DNA from: Eutreptiella sp. 'Long Island Sound 2002'
Lineage: Eukaryota > Euglenozoa > Euglenophyceae > Eutreptiales > Eutreptiaceae
Length of the DNA: 64,000 nucleotides
Direction: 5' to 3'
NCBI GenBank assembly: GCA_964036045.1
Contig: OZ038390.1
Span: 38,558,974 to 38,622,973 of the forward strand
Numbering within the stretch: position 1 is the first letter of the stretch; each line of letters starts with the position of its first letter. Under the pieces are notes generated by a model. It worked only from the letters and a program-made list of their open reading frames with translations. It ran no database searches and had not been told where the DNA came from. Below, piece after piece: positions 1-12,621 of the stretch. Both the position numbers and the translations under genes were made by a program.

Positions 1-959
1 CATGCTGGTCTGCCTAGTATGCATGACTGATGGTTGAAAGCATCTCATCTTGCCAGCCCCTCATATTTTCCGTACATCAGGTTAGGTGATCCATTTGTGA
101 GAATGAGGTCAGCAAGAGCAGCAGCACAAAGGATCCAGAGGCACCACGTGAAAAAATGTGGGTTTGCCCCATTGAAAGATTTGCAATGCTGTGGTTCAAA
201 GTAGCACATGTTGCATCAAATACACCTGGATTCCAACACTTGATTGTGCTTCCAAGATTGCTTGCACTACTGTTGGAAATAATTTGCACCAAACCTGCAA
301 ACCTGCAAATGCAAGTGGACTCACAGTTCAGCAAGGCTTATTATACCCTGTCAAATTGAAGAGCAATATATGTGAATGCTGTTTATCAGCATGCTGCCAA
401 TCTCTCTGTTTTCTGATTAATGCTCTGACCCTATGTCTTGCAATTCTCTGCCAGGGTCCTCCTGGTAGACTATGATTGTGCACAAGAGATCTGACAACAT
501 TTGTGATTGGGGGCACACAGTATGCAAACAGATTTTCATGCCCATGCGGCTACTGCACTGGCGAATATTGGCGAACATGGATGAACATTTGTTCATTTCT
601 ACGCCTGATGTTTGCCGTCAGAACCTCTTGGTGAATCCCAAAAAACCCCCCACTTCGTACCAAAAAACCCCCCGTTCTGGCGCAAAATCTTCAAGGCAGG
701 TGGTGGGTTAAGCAAAGCCACACAAGGTTGATCTGATTGCAGACAGAGTATGGCTGCAGTGAAAAAATGGCTGCATAATTGTGGCAACATCATTTTGTGT
801 TTCTGTTTGTACTGATGACAGATGGACCAACAGCCAGTAAGCAATGGTTCCAGGCTGCGCATTGACACTGAAATGCAAATGGAACCGAAATTCAGCACCG
901 CAAACATATTTTAGGGAATGCTGTGCACACAAAGCAAAGGTTGTATTTTTGGCAACTAC

Positions 960-1345
960 CTTTACCCTATTTTTGTGGTGTGTCCCCCCCCCCCCCCGAT
1001 GTACCAACCCCCTCAGCCCCCCCCCCCCCCTGTTTGCATTCAAACCCGTTTGTTGCGACCTAAAAAAACACCAATTTGTACCGCCCCCCGTTTTTTGACC
1101 AGAAAAACGCAAGAGGTAACAAAGTTTAGCAAAGAACCTCTTTTTTCTTTTTACCCAAAAATCCTCCAATCTAATCAACCCCCCCCCCCCCACCACCCAA
1201 AACTCTTTCCCCAAAACACCCTCAATTTTTACAACAAAATCCCACAAAGTCTATCAAAAACTACCCCAACCTTAGTAACCCCCCCCCCTTCCCCAAACTT
1301 CCTATTTCTTACCCCCCCCCCAAAACACATTTTGCGAAAAAGTTT
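960..1345. repeat. C-rich low-complexity tract with several poly-C runs
   Basis: Several runs of about nine or more C, separated by CA/AC-rich sequence. Strong strand skew; open frames across it are proline-rich by composition only. Confidence 0.8.
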
Positions 1346-2056
1346 TTGCAACACCCAAAAGTTCGGACGGCCCTACCACACCCTGCACCCATACATAATT
1401 GCACAACAAGCATAAAGCATCGAAATGCTCACATAGATCTTAATGAGTTTTTAGTAGCTTTTTGGTGCATACAATAGATGTGGGTGTATGCACACCGGTG
1501 GATCCGTTGTTTTCCACGCCTTTTCCATGCATCATTGCACCACTACTCATTTGGCTACGCCATACAAATGTGCTGTGTTATGACAAAAGAACTACAAAGG
1601 CCATGCAATTTAACAGCAAAAAAATAGAAAAAAGAGTGTTGACCCGTCAAAATCGCTGATGGCTCGGTAGAATATGGGTTGCCGCCGCGAAGCGGATGCT
1701 AATGCATGAGAACTGGCTCTCCGTTGAGCATCCACGTCCACTACAATTAGCTAGCACACAGAAGACAAACACTGCATACTCTTTGCTTTTGCCCTATCAA
1801 CATAGAAAAAAAAGTAATACCCTTCACCCATAATCCCAGCCCAAATGAACCAAACAGGGACCAACAAACGTTGAATTCTTGCCTTTTTCCAAATCTAACC
1901 AAAAAACACCAAAAGTTTTACCAGAATAATTCTAGATTTTTTAACAAACAACATCCCAAATGTTACCAAAAACACATCCTAATTCATACCAAAACCTCCC
2001 CCAAAACCCTACCAAATTTCTTTTCACACTGCACCAAAAACAAACCCAGAATCTGG

Positions 2057-2195
2057 AATGTGGGGCTAAATGAGGGTGTGAGTCCATATCCCCAACTCGA
2101 AGGGCTACATTGAAGCGTGTGAGTCCACGTCCCCAACTCGCATGAACACACCGCAATGTGAAAGTCCATACCCCCAAATCGATACTCGGGTGCCG
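2057..2195. repeat. imperfect tandem repeat, about 3 units
   Basis: The phrase GTGAGTCCATATCCCCAACT recurs three times with drift (near 2078, 2120 and 2163), at about 42-bp spacing. A similar GTGACTCCATATCCCC phrase recurs between 46.9 and 48.0 kb. Confidence 0.6.
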
Positions 2196-4668
2196 GGTGA
2201 ATTAGACACAATTACGAGCAACCCATACCCATAGATTCCGCAGGAAAGCTATCACACAACAAAGCTACAATGTAAGAGCTAGATAGGGATGTCAATGGTC
2301 AGATCACAGACTTTTTGATGAATGCAACTAGCGTGCGGTAGTCGAGCGTGCACACAATGACAAACAAAAGAAACACATGGCGAAAGAATAATGATGATGG
2401 GTATGCTATTGTTGTTCACTATGAAGTCATCTTTATTACTATTGAATTTGTCTGCATTTGGCGGTTATGTAGTTGTGTTGCGGCCACTATGAAATGGCCG
2501 CACGTATGGTACAGAACAGGCACAATCTAGCCGTGGTGATGAGTCCGCAGACTGTGGATGGACAAAATCATGAAAGAGTCAAGTTTTCACCTCTGTTTAC
2601 ATGGGCTGGGGAGGGTTGCCAACTTCAGAGATCTCCTCTCTCCGAAAAAAGGTTTCTGCTCTCTATGTGTGTACATAGACTTGTATGCCATTTCCATAAT
2701 GCCGCCAGACACCTTTGGAGAACAATGCTTCACACATTGCAAATGGCTGCCCCCCCACAAGGTTTAAATAGAAACCTGACCAAAGACATGCACGAGAGAT
2801 CAAGATCGTAACACATGTAGTGAAAGACTTGGCGGCTCAGAAACATTGAAAAATGATAGCCACCATATCACAAATATCATGCAGGACGCAAGCTGGGTTT
2901 TATCCAAGTGTTTGTGAAATAAAGATTCAAATTATATGGGGCTTGGATCCATCAATTTGCCATCCGTTAAAAATATGAGAACGCCTGTGTTTTTAGATAG
3001 CCAATGATACATCATCTGTATCACTAGAATCGGAAGCTTTAGATGTTGTGTCTTCCTTTAAAGGTCATCCCGTACACTTCGACAAATCGGAAAGATGCCA
3101 GCCCCGGTTGGACAATGGCGCCCATTGCAAACCACACGACACCCGACAAAGAGTCCCAATGAGACACTTGAATCCGACAAAATGGATAGCACATCAACCG
3201 ATCGTAACTTAACCAGTGCACAGGCATTAGAGACCCGGACAGGTAGCAAACACGGTATGATACCAATGGCCATGGCAGACCCCCTGCCAATGACAAAGAG
3301 TCTCATTGCAATGCTGGGGTCCCGGTTTGATTGTGAGATTAGCACAACACACATCATCACATAACATCAACACTCTAGCCAGACCAGGGCATAGCAAAGC
3401 AAAACAACAACACAATATGGTATTGCAAGAAAAATAAGAACTACAAAATGTGAATGTACAATTCTTTCATGTACAATTGTGCTACTATTGTGTTATTTTC
3501 TTCACATGTCTTACTCTCTATCTCCAATGTTTGTTGGTCTCCGTAATTGTGCATGTGCCGTGTTACATCTCAAAGCTTGGATGAGTGCCGGACAACAAAA
3601 CGGAAAACACCGAAGACAGACACAACGTATGCGCACCCAGAGAACCACCGACAAAAAACATGTGACAGAAAAACTACTTAAATAAGAAAATTGTACATAA
3701 AAAAGTTGTGCATTCACACTGCATTGTGGCTATGTTATAGGTAATGCAGAAGTAGGCAAAAATGAGGAAAAATGAGAAACCCACAGGAGCAAATATGATA
3801 CCCATCAGTTTCGGCCATCACTAGGATATTCCAAATAATGTAGTAATAAGTAATAATGAAGAAAAAAGAGAGAACCTAGAACAACACACACAACACAAAC
3901 AAAATTTGGGTTACGGCCAAGAACTACACTGCAAACAAACAAAGACCAAAAGATGGAAAAAGAAAACAATGAATCGGAACCTCATGTAGCACATACATGG
4001 TGACCTTGAAACACACACACTGGGTGCACGGCTCTAAAAACCGATTATGGACCAAAAAATCAATCAAATACCTCCTTTTTGTGCCAGTGGAATACCCCCC
4101 GTACCAGGACTCAAATGAATTCAATAATTGGTGGGAAAGCAAACAGTGACACCAACTATCAAATCCAAAACTTGGAGGGTGGGCATGTTGATCAATATAT
4201 TGAGGACATAGTGCCCTGCAAACTCCATCTCTTTGCACTTCTATCCAGATGGCATCCTCTAGCCGTTGAAAAATGGCTTTTCTGACTTGAAAAAACCTAA
4301 GAATTTCAAGATGCTCAAGCCCGAGGAGTATTGTTTTGCGGGTGACACAATATCAATTGTGTCCATTCAACCTAACACTTTATACTGTTACCATGTGTTG
4401 ATGTCCTGTGCTGATGCTGGCATTTGGTGGGGATGCGGGAGGCCGTTGTGACTCAGTATCTGCCTAGAAAATGCACATATTCCGAAATCCCTGTCGGAAT
4501 ATGGGCAGGCTAGGGCCCAGACCAGGGATTGTTGCTCGAGCATCAGCACTCTGATAAATCACAACAACATGCCAAACCAATACTGGTTGGATAATGGGCA
4601 TCAGCAAGGGTGCCAAATGAAGGTTGGTGTATTGTATCACTTTCTTCACCTTCACCTTCTGTTGTTAC

Positions 4669-4764
4669 GGACTTGTTTTTCAGCACACCTGCACTTTGAA
4701 ACCCCAAGGCCAAAACGGACTTGTTTTTCAGCACACCTGCACTTTGGAACCCCAAGACCAAAAG
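4669..4764. repeat. 48-bp tandem duplication
   Basis: Two adjacent copies (4669-4716 and 4717-4764) of a 48-bp unit beginning GGACTTGTTTTTCAGCACAC, with only a few mismatches. The unit length is a multiple of three, so frames stay open through both copies. Confidence 0.85.
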
Positions 4765-5663
4765 CAGGCATTTCCGTTAAACCCTGGCTTTCTGCTGCAG
4801 TGGGGCTGGAAATCATCTCTTTTCCTGACACACTGTGGCCTCCTTGTTGTGGGCTCAATTGAATCATTGATTAAGCTTGCCAAACCAAGCATGATCGTTT
4901 GTGCACAATTTTGTTGGGAATGCCAGTTTCACTGACCTGAAATCACAACACCTTCTTTCATTTCGGTCCCCTTTGTGCTGTATTAAATAACATGCGCTAT
5001 GAAATTGCACAACGCCTTCGCTGTGCAGGTCCCCGCAAAACCAGGCAAATGGGGGAGGCAAATAGGGGAAAGCAAAAATGTGCAGTCAACAGGGTGTGTT
5101 TAGCACAAGAGGTTATGGCAGCACCCACTAGGAAGGCCCTGCAATTCTGGGCGGCCATTCAGCGCCGGAGAAAACAGCTTCATGTGCCAACCGAACAAAG
5201 CATAGAACAGTAATGCCACCGTGTGATTGGTTGCACACAGCGGTGCAAAACAGCCAAAAAGCGTAGGCGATACTGCCGAATCCCCAATTGGAACTCTGCC
5301 ATACTGTGCTCCACTTCTGCCACTGCAAATCTGTCGATGCAACTGCTCCCAATCCACTGATGCCACTGCTTTCGACCCGCTGATGATACAGCTCCCCCAC
5401 GTCGCACCAACCATCCACACTGTCCGTCGAAGCCAGACCCTGCCTTGCAGGGTGCGTTGGTGGGAAAATGCTCACAGCTTACATGCTTACATGCTCACAT
5501 GCTCACATGCTCACAGCAACTTTTTGAAATTGAATCGGCAGACACAAGCAACCATCGTATCCCGCACCGAGAGACGACGTCCACGCTCAAATGCGTCGAT
5601 GCGTGCAGGATACGGACATCTCCACCTTCTGCCTCTGCCATAAACGCGCGACGATGGACGAGG

Positions 5664-8090
5664 CTACACTTGCATTTCTCCGTGCTGCTTGGTGAAACAG
5701 TCGGCACACAACTTGCGCTCTATCATGAGGTCTTGTGTCCGGACATACTTCTTTAATTCCTCGGCAACCTACACAGTCGTACACACAAACCATGACCGTC
5801 CAAGGGAAGAAAAGGGAGCCAGACCAACATCCTGAACATGCCGGGTTGTCACATACGCAACGGAACCAAAAAAATTACTCGCGACACACCTCATGATTGT
5901 CGGCCAAATACTGCTTGCCTTGGTCAATGCTTGCTTGCATCTCTGCGTGCTGGCGATTCAGCGCCTCGCGTTGCGTCGCGAGGTCTGCTAGTGACTGCTT
6001 GAGGCCTTCAATTTCGTGCTGCTACCAGAAAGAAATGGTGCCTCGCAGGACCGTCCCACCGCGGGCGTCGGAAGCAGACACGCCGGCGGCACCCGCACAC
6101 GATCACACGATGACATTTCACGCCCATGTCTCGGTCGCCTGATGACATACCTCCGCTGGTTGCCTTGCAACTTCCTGCTCAGAAGCCTCCGCAACTTCTG
6201 AGAATGGACAACGAGCAACGATGTGCTGACGCGATTGTTGGCAACATATTTGAGTTTGCGCACACGTCACACCATTCTCCTCGCCAGAGAAAGAAGAAAC
6301 CCAACCTCTCATGGCAGCATCATAGTCCTCCTGCACACGTGCTAATGTGGCCTCAAGGTGACGCTCCTTCTCTTCGCAGTCACGAATGCGCATTGTTGTG
6401 TGCTCTTCGTATTGATTCGTCGACATTTCGGACGTGCTCCTGTATTTCACCCGGTAGCGATAGCTCGGCACTACATACCGCCCGCAAGAAACGCACGGAA
6501 TTCATCGCCCAACTCTCGAACCAGAATCCAGACTCCTTCGAATACACACACATCCCAAACAAAAGCAAAGCAAGTGCTGCTTCGAGCAGCGAAACGAGCT
6601 TTCGTTTGCGGAACCGGGGTATGACCCCGCGCGCGGGGGGGGTCCCGCCAGCTCGTGTCCTCCCACTCCACCTTCCGGAGTGCAAAACGATACGGAATAA
6701 AGGGAAAAAAAGGAAATCTTGGGGGCAACAGGAACTCCGACCCTGGATAGTGTCCAGTCCATGAACCACAGCCAACATATCAAATGTTGGATTTCTCTGA
6801 AACATCGTACACTAGCCCCGAGACTGGCTGACCGCTGAGCCATTAGCTCCAGTGGTGGAATTGGGGGGTCTTTGGGGGGTTGCCCCCATATCCCCCCCCC
6901 AAAATGGTGCTGTCAACTGGTTGGCTCCAATTTACATGTAAATTGACAACAATTGAGCCCCTCCTAGAGGTGACCGTATCACCTATCAAGCACGGGGCTC
7001 GAAGCCACGACGACGGAGTGTCGGCCAGGCCCTTAGCCCACAACACCAACACCCTCCGTGACCGACGTGCTGTCCCCATCGCTCGTGGATGTATATTGCC
7101 TGGTCTACAAAATGGCTTAGCCTGAAAAAAGGCGGTTGCACTCTAGGAAACCCCCTCCCTCACGCACTCTATGAAACCCTCTCCCTCACGCACTCTATGA
7201 AACCCCCTCCCTCATGCACTCTATGAAACCCCCTCCCTCACACACTCTATGAAACCCTCTCCCTCACGCACTCTATGAACCCCCCCCCCCTCACGCACTC
7301 TAGGAAACCCCCTCCCTCACGCACTCTATGAAACCCTCTCTCTCACGCACTCTATGAGAACCCCTCCCTCACCTCCTCCCTCATGCACTCCATGAAACCC
7401 CCTCCCTCACGCACTCTATGAAACCCCCTCCCTCATGCACTCTAGGAAACCCCGTCCCTCACGCACTCGAGGAAACCCCCCCCTCATCGATCCGAGTTGG
7501 GGAACTCCACTTATTTGCACTGCTCAATCCAACCCACCAGTTTGCCCCAAAGGCGGTTTACAACCACCCTGCAGCCCCCCGCCCCCAAGTTCTCTGTCCG
7601 GAAAACGTGGCACCAGGAACCTCAATCGCCTTCCAAAAATTGACAGAACATACAGTTGGAAGCTCAAATACTTCTGTTGCTCGTCGATACGAGGAGCCTC
7701 ATCTAACAAGTCTTGCAAACGTCGTTTGAAGTTTTCCTCTTGCACAAAGAGCTTCTCCAGGTCAGCCCGGGCTGCGAACGAAATACAGGTGTGAAGGATT
7801 CGAACTACCCAGTCGTTTGAATTGCAGCACGCACATCTGTAATCAATTTCCAATACCTTGGTCTAAGGCAGCTTTGGTGTCAGAGTGTCGGGTTTCCTCT
7901 TCCTTGAGTCGGTGCTCTTCCATTCGGCGTACATTCTTGCGATATCCGACAGGGGACACAAGCAGGGCCGAATCGGGGTAGGTTCGCCACAAGAAAAGCC
8001 TCCGGGGGTATCCAGTTCAAATACACGGGAGACGAGTGCACATACCTCCAACTCTTGAATGTGATGGAAAATCTGCTCTGCGGCATTCAT
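5664..8090 (-). CDS. coiled-coil protein, seven-exon gene (5' end uncertain)
   Basis: Splicing the minus strand joins 8090-8046, 7935-7857, 7771-7672, 6439-6306, 6197-6151, 6018-5890 and 5768-5664 (stop TAG). Every intron is GT-AG and every phase matches (0, 1, 2, 1, 0, 0). The product is 212 residues. It is rich in Glu, Lys, Arg, Gln and Leu with heptad-like spacing, for example EEHTTMRIRDCEEKERHLEA and REALNRQHAEMQASIDQG, so it should be an extended coiled coil. The C-terminus carries CADCF. The first listed exon starts MNAAEQIF, but a 29-nt micro-exon at 8235-8207, with a strong TTTTTCTTTGTAG acceptor and an in-phase donor, encodes SRSELEPQ and joins in frame. The ATG may therefore be internal and the true start further upstream. 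I do not recognise the family; cytoskeletal, centrosomal or tethering roles are open. Intron 3 holds a minisatellite. Confidence 0.72.
7140..7480. repeat. 26-bp minisatellite inside an intron
   Basis: About a dozen copies of a 26-bp unit of the form CCTCCCTCACGCACTCTATG plus AAACCC, with small changes. It lies within the third intron of the coiled-coil gene (7671-6440). Confidence 0.9.
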
Positions 8091-8235
8091 CTTTTGAAGA
8101 AAACTGAACTGAAGTATTTTCGAGGATAATTCTACCTTTATCGTTAGTGCTGATCCCCTTTTTCGCACTTTTGCGTGAAAGGGAGGAACAAAGATTTCAT
8201 GCATACCTGTGGCTCAAGTTCGGACCTACTGGTTG

Positions 8236-9150
8236 CTACAAAGAAAAATCACTATGGGGAACACTGAACAGGGGAGACAAGGTAAAATTACTAAAATCCC
8301 GTCACCCTGTGCACCCTGTGCGCGTTTTTGATTGGCCTACGCGGTCAGAACGCTTTTGCCACAACATCACCTCGAAGAAGAGGAGGGTTGGTAGATCAAG
8401 CGCAGATAGTGGGTAATTGAGATATTTTATTGTAGATTCATGAACGTAAGTACGTTATTTTAAGTCGGTACACTACAAAAAAAAGGTAATGCAAGAAAAC
8501 GTCAGGCCTTCAACAATATTGACGGAAAACCTCTTTGCTGCAACAGTTGCCATCCGTGCTGCAACAATTGACCATTCTAATTCACGGCGCAACAAGTGAC
8601 CACCGTGATTTATTGTGTACCATTCTACCATTCTTGTTCCCTTGTTTCAATAATGTGCCACTACTGCCACTACCCTGTGGTTTGGATTTCCCATCAGTGG
8701 GGTTTTACCAATCAGGGGATACTGAAAATTGAATTCACAGAAATCGAAGTATCATTAGGCTTGGATTTACCAATGATGAAAATAATGCCTTCACAAAAGT
8801 GCTCAGGGGAGCGGTTTCGGCAAAAATAGGTACAGGCGACGATCTACGCCCATGTCATCGATCGGCTATGGGTGGCGGCATGCAAGCTCTAATTTATGTG
8901 AAGCAGAATGAGTTGAGAAGGGAATAAGAAGTAGCAGAGAAATGGACGATCAGACAACCAGGTTCCCGATGAGAATCAACCAATCTTGTTGATCCCATAA
9001 AGCATAGGTTGTAGTGAACAAATAGGTGGTAGGGCCCCAACTGAAGGGATGCCCAGGAAAACTTGATTCTGACGGCAAAGTGCTGACAGCCTAAGGCCGT
9101 GGGGCGGCGTCTTGAGACGCCCGCTTCTCTTCATTAACCGTGTCACCTCT
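8236..9150. other. no gene seen
   Basis: No convincing exon. The 5' end of the coiled-coil gene (minus strand) may extend into the first few hundred bases. Confidence 0.4.
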
Positions 9151-9152
9151 TA

Positions 9153-9265
9153 CCCCCCCCCCCCCCCTTGTAATAGCCACGCCCTTGTCCAAGCTACAGT
9201 AGGCGTAGGGACCGTATTAATTTGGTACCTAATTTTAATTCGGTACCAAATGTAGTGCTGCCACC
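9153..9265. mobile_element. MITE-like repeat, copy 1
   Basis: Begins with a C-run followed by TTGTAATAGC, then a core starting AGCCACGCCCTTGT that is shared almost base for base with 9675-9729. TTGTAATAGC is the reverse complement of the GCTATTACAA that ends copy 2, so the two copies together show terminal inverted repeats. Confidence 0.6.
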
Positions 9266-9312
9266 CAAGACATGGTTTTGGTGACAAATTTGCCAGTTAC
9301 ATAGGGTGCTGA

Positions 9313-9507
9313 GTGTGCTTTACAAGAGACCACATGCAAGGCAATTTCATTCCCAAGAACTTGAAGTTGCCTGAGCCCAAACCAACCCCTAAACCTCGGG
9401 CAAAGGCATCTTCAAAGGCATCTTCAAGTAGTGAGCATGTGGAGTTGTTCCGCATGGTGTATGATCGGTTTCCGAGCCGAAGGGTTTCCAAGCCGAAACA
9501 TTCGTAG
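9313..9507 (+). CDS. possible terminal exon, Lys/Pro/Ser-rich
   Basis: A 64-codon open frame with the run PEPKPTPKPRAKASSKASSS followed by HVELFRMVYDRF, ending at a stop. The composition looks more like a real basic C-terminal tail than chance, but no partner exon was found upstream. Function unknown. Confidence 0.25.
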   Translation: MCFTRDHMQGNFIPKNLKLPEPKPTPKPRAKASSKASSSSEHVELFRMVYDRFPSRRVSKPKHS

Positions 9508-9671
9508 GCTTCTCATGCCTCATTGCTTGTAGGAACATGGGTGTGAACCTGAAGTTTCATGTTTCAAACACTTTCTTGTGTTTACATGCCTTTGGGACTG
9601 TAGGCGGAGGTTAAGGTGCACTCACACCATGCACTCACCCACGTGTGTGTTGGTAGTTGTGTGTGTTGTGC

Positions 9672-9762
9672 ACAAGCCACGCCCTTGTCTAAGCTACAGT
9701 TGGCGTAGGGACCATATTAATTTGGTACTTTTGCGCAGCTATTACAAAGGGGGGGGGGGTAC
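9672..9762. mobile_element. MITE-like repeat, copy 2
   Basis: Same core as copy 1 (AGCCACGCCCTTGTCTAAGC onwards), ending GCTATTACAA next to a G-run. This mirrors the C-run plus TTGTAATAGC at the start of copy 1. Confidence 0.6.
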
Positions 9763-11100
9763 TTGAACTTGTACAATCAACTCGTTCCATGGCGTGTGGG
9801 TTTGTGCTAGTGTTGATTGTGTGTGGTGTTCGTCGAGAACATGCAACGTCTACAATTATGTGCACAAGTAACAATATTTGTGGTCACTTCTTTTTGTGGC
9901 TTCATTTTGGACACCTACTTTTCTTCGGTCGCAATGCATGGTGCTGTTCAAGGTAAATGATACCCGCAAACGCGGTACACATGTGCACGGCCGAACGCGG
10001 GTGATTACAAATGTTACTACATTGCAAAGTGGTTGCTTTTGTTGTGCTCCCGGTCTTGCAAGGCACGAGTTGTGTGAACTGTCAATCGCCGCAAGTCCAT
10101 GTTACGGCGACTCGAGAATGTTGTTTTCGTGCCATCACGCACCGCGTTTGCTCAACAAATGCAATTATTTTGCCATTTCCGTGAATGCAATACTATCAGT
10201 ATACCTCGTTTGACCTACGGGGGTTTACGTGCAATTTACTTATGCGAATTTAAGCAAAACGAAGATCGGGCTTTCCGTTTGGTCGGTGGTTTGTAAATTG
10301 TCAGATTTGCGGCAGCTGTATCATGCGACTACTTGAACAGCTAAACCCGCATGTTGTGCTAGAAAGTGCAACAGGCAGGGGGGGGGGGGGGGGGGTTGCA
10401 GGTGATGCGGATCATTTTTGATCCGAACACTAGGCAGTGGGGAGGGGGGGGGGGGTTGGCATGTCGCCATGGTGTGTTGTTCGAGGGTTATGATCCAAAA
10501 GTGATCCATGGATCATTCTTGGACCATTTTGCCCACTGTACTTTCAACTGTATGCCCATGCCCTTGTGGACTTGTGGATCAATTTTGTGTGGCTCCCTTA
10601 TACTTCGAACCATTTTCTCTGTACATTTTTTCTGGGAAGCTGGATTGTTGGACCAATTATTTGTGCCTTACTGTGCCTTTCTCTATTCTTTTTTTTTGGA
10701 AAGTTACATTTTTGGATTTTTTTCAACATGAGTCGGTGGATCAATTTGTTGCTTTGTACTTGCATGTTATACTAGGTGTTGGAATATTTCTTTTGAAGAC
10801 GAATTGGTGGATCATTTCTTTTCTTTGTACTTCTTGCTTTTGTGTACCACTTTTTATAATAGTGCATTAGCCCAGCTCAATGAGTTTGACATTTTGGTGA
10901 ATGAGCGTCCGCATGGATGGTCCGGAGAATCGCAAATCGTTATGCTCAGCAGTGGGGGGGGGGGGGGCTAATGGGGTAGGTGATCCGTGATCCGTGGTAC
11001 AAACATTGGCAAGTCAACTTCCCCCCACCCGAACAATATCGAAAATAACTCCCGCCGCACTTACCCCCCCCCCCCCGACAAAAGTACCGGTACTCTTAAT
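9763..11100. other. no gene seen; long G-runs
   Basis: Contains G-runs near 10379-10395, 10442-10456 and 10955-10967 and a C-run near 11065. Open frames in 10.5-10.9 kb are Phe/Cys/Leu-rich translations of T-rich DNA without a domain. Confidence 0.5.
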
Positions 11101-11227
11101 TTTTTGCTCCTGGGAAATTTAGCCGTGTCGCATAGATGGGGGCATTTCAACCGTGTCACTTGTGGGTTAAGGGTGTGTGCCCCATGAGTCCGTGTGTCCA
11201 TGAATCCCTTCTGTGCCCAGCTCTTAC

Positions 11228-11705
11228 CCTGGCTATTGAAAGAGAAGCACCCGGGGTGCAAATAGATATGGCATGTCTTGCATTGCTCATAAGTGCCTTG
11301 TCTCAATGGACGGCCACACTTCACACACTCAGAGGGTGGCCCATCGGGACCACGGTCATGGGTTGGTGCTGGGACAGGGGCCGGGGCAGGGGCATTGTCA
11401 CTGTCATTTTCACTCATGGGCGTTGTTAAATTGACGACAGTGTTGCTGTTGCACCACAGTTGCATTGTGGTACGCGTATGACCGTTAACCCTACCGTTGC
11501 GTTTGTCACGATAGACAAACTTGGTGCGGAAAGGTTTTATTGGATGGTGAAACCCTATGGGTGTGGGTGTCCATGGCTCTTGTAGGTACCCATGTGCTGC
11601 TTGTACATTCCATTGCTTGGGATAGTGCTCCGGGAGGTAGAGGGGATACCACTGTTCGGGACACAGCGCGTCGTAACGAGGGCCTAGTGTGTGTGTTCCT
11701 GATTT
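11228..11705 (-). CDS. probable exon with a C2-C2-HC zinc-binding motif
   Basis: An open frame on the minus strand encodes CVKCGRPLRQGTYEQCKTC followed by HIYLHPGCF. This is C-x2-C, ten residues, C-x2-C, x4, H-x2-C, a spacing like PHD, RING or C1-type zinc fingers. An acidic Asp/Ser patch and an Ala-Pro repeat precede it. Downstream in the reading direction the frame meets a consensus donor (G then GTAAGAG, at 11227 and below), supporting a spliced gene. The acceptor is uncertain and is placed only roughly at about 11705. No other exon was assigned, although minus-strand frames at 11.9-12.16 kb could be upstream parts. A protein- or nucleic-acid-binding role is inferred from the motif only. 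Confidence 0.5.
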
Positions 11706-12561
11706 TCTTTCAGCCCCCAAAGGTGGGCGGGTGATGTCGAGGGGGCCCGTTCAACCCTCAAAGATCCCTCCATATTTGATGTGCCCATAGTTCTTTCCTC
11801 TAGGTTCCGCGACAATGTGTACCTCGTGTACCTGGATGTTGCATGCGAGCTTGAGCCTTTATTGGACCTGGGGTTTGCCCAGCTATTGCGTTTAGTGTGG
11901 AATCAAACTTAAGTTGGAGGCACATGGGGACATCGTTGCCTCGGGCGAGGGCAAGTTGGGCACCCTTTCTTTTGAGGTAGTGCTCTTGCTTCGCAAGGGG
12001 TGTGCCATGTCCCGAAGCTCCGACCCCTTGTCCATGGAGTGGAGCAAGTGGGTGGATGTGCGGTGTCCGCGTCCCAGTTTCCGGGGTTGCTTATCCGGTT
12101 CTTGTGATACATTGTTGCACCTGTTCGTGCTTCACGAATCAGATCGCAAAAGCCCGTGCATTGTCGCTCTGCCAATAATCTTTCCTTTCCCTATACAAGC
12201 CCTCGGTTTCGTTTCCTTTTCCTAACACCACACGTATGGTTACGTCCATGCGTATGGCACGTGCATTCGCCAGACACATGTTCAGGCTGCACACCACCCT
12301 GAGGCCAAGTGTGCGCGTGCGGGGCCACGCAGAGGCCTCCGCGCACTCACCCTCAGGATCCCCCCCCCACCACAATACACACAGGCCAATTGTCGCCTGC
12401 CTTTAGCAACGCAACCCTGTGGCACACGCCACGGCAGGGTTTCAGACAAGCTGAATGTTTTCACAAATCTCCTTGGGCGATTCCACCAACCGCGGGGATG
12501 CTGCAGAACCAACCCCGTGGGGTCTGAAGTGTTTACCCATCGTTCTCAGATCGATATCTCT

Positions 12562-12621
12562 ATGCCGCCCAAAAAAGCCCCAAAGGCAGCCCCACAGCCG
12601 GCGGTGAAGCGCACTGCTGCC
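12562..12621 (+). CDS. possible N-terminal piece of the PARP3-like gene
   Basis: The plus strand reads MPPKKAPKAAPQPAVKRTAA, a Lys/Pro/Ala-rich start of the kind many PARP3 proteins have before the WGR domain. It sits directly next to the inverted WGR segment, on the same strand as the catalytic half. It could be coincidental because it overlaps the end of the minus-strand WGR frame. Confidence 0.45.

Larger units (their letters stand above)
1..5663. other. gene-poor region, no gene recognised
   Basis: AT-leaning sequence with only short open frames, none with a domain or a convincing chain of exons. It holds a C-rich low-complexity tract, a three-unit imperfect repeat near 2.06-2.20 kb, a 48-bp tandem duplication at 4.67 kb and a short ACATGCTC array at about 5477-5512. 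Small exons could be hidden here. Confidence 0.5.

Noticed and set aside
918-1415. 165-codon proline-rich ORF
   Set aside because: Encoded by poly-C and CA-rich low-complexity DNA; no codon structure typical of a gene.
2528-2585. TGATGAGTCC followed by GGA and ACAAAAT, resembling a hammerhead ribozyme core
   Set aside because: The conserved C before TGATGA is G here, the GAAA part reads ACAAAAT, and no matching helix III could be drawn.
6985-7060. tRNA- or SINE-like A-box and B-box words on the minus strand (TGGGCTAAGGG and GGCTTCGAGCC)
   Set aside because: Spacing between the boxes is about 34 bases, too short for a tRNA, and no cloverleaf stems were found.
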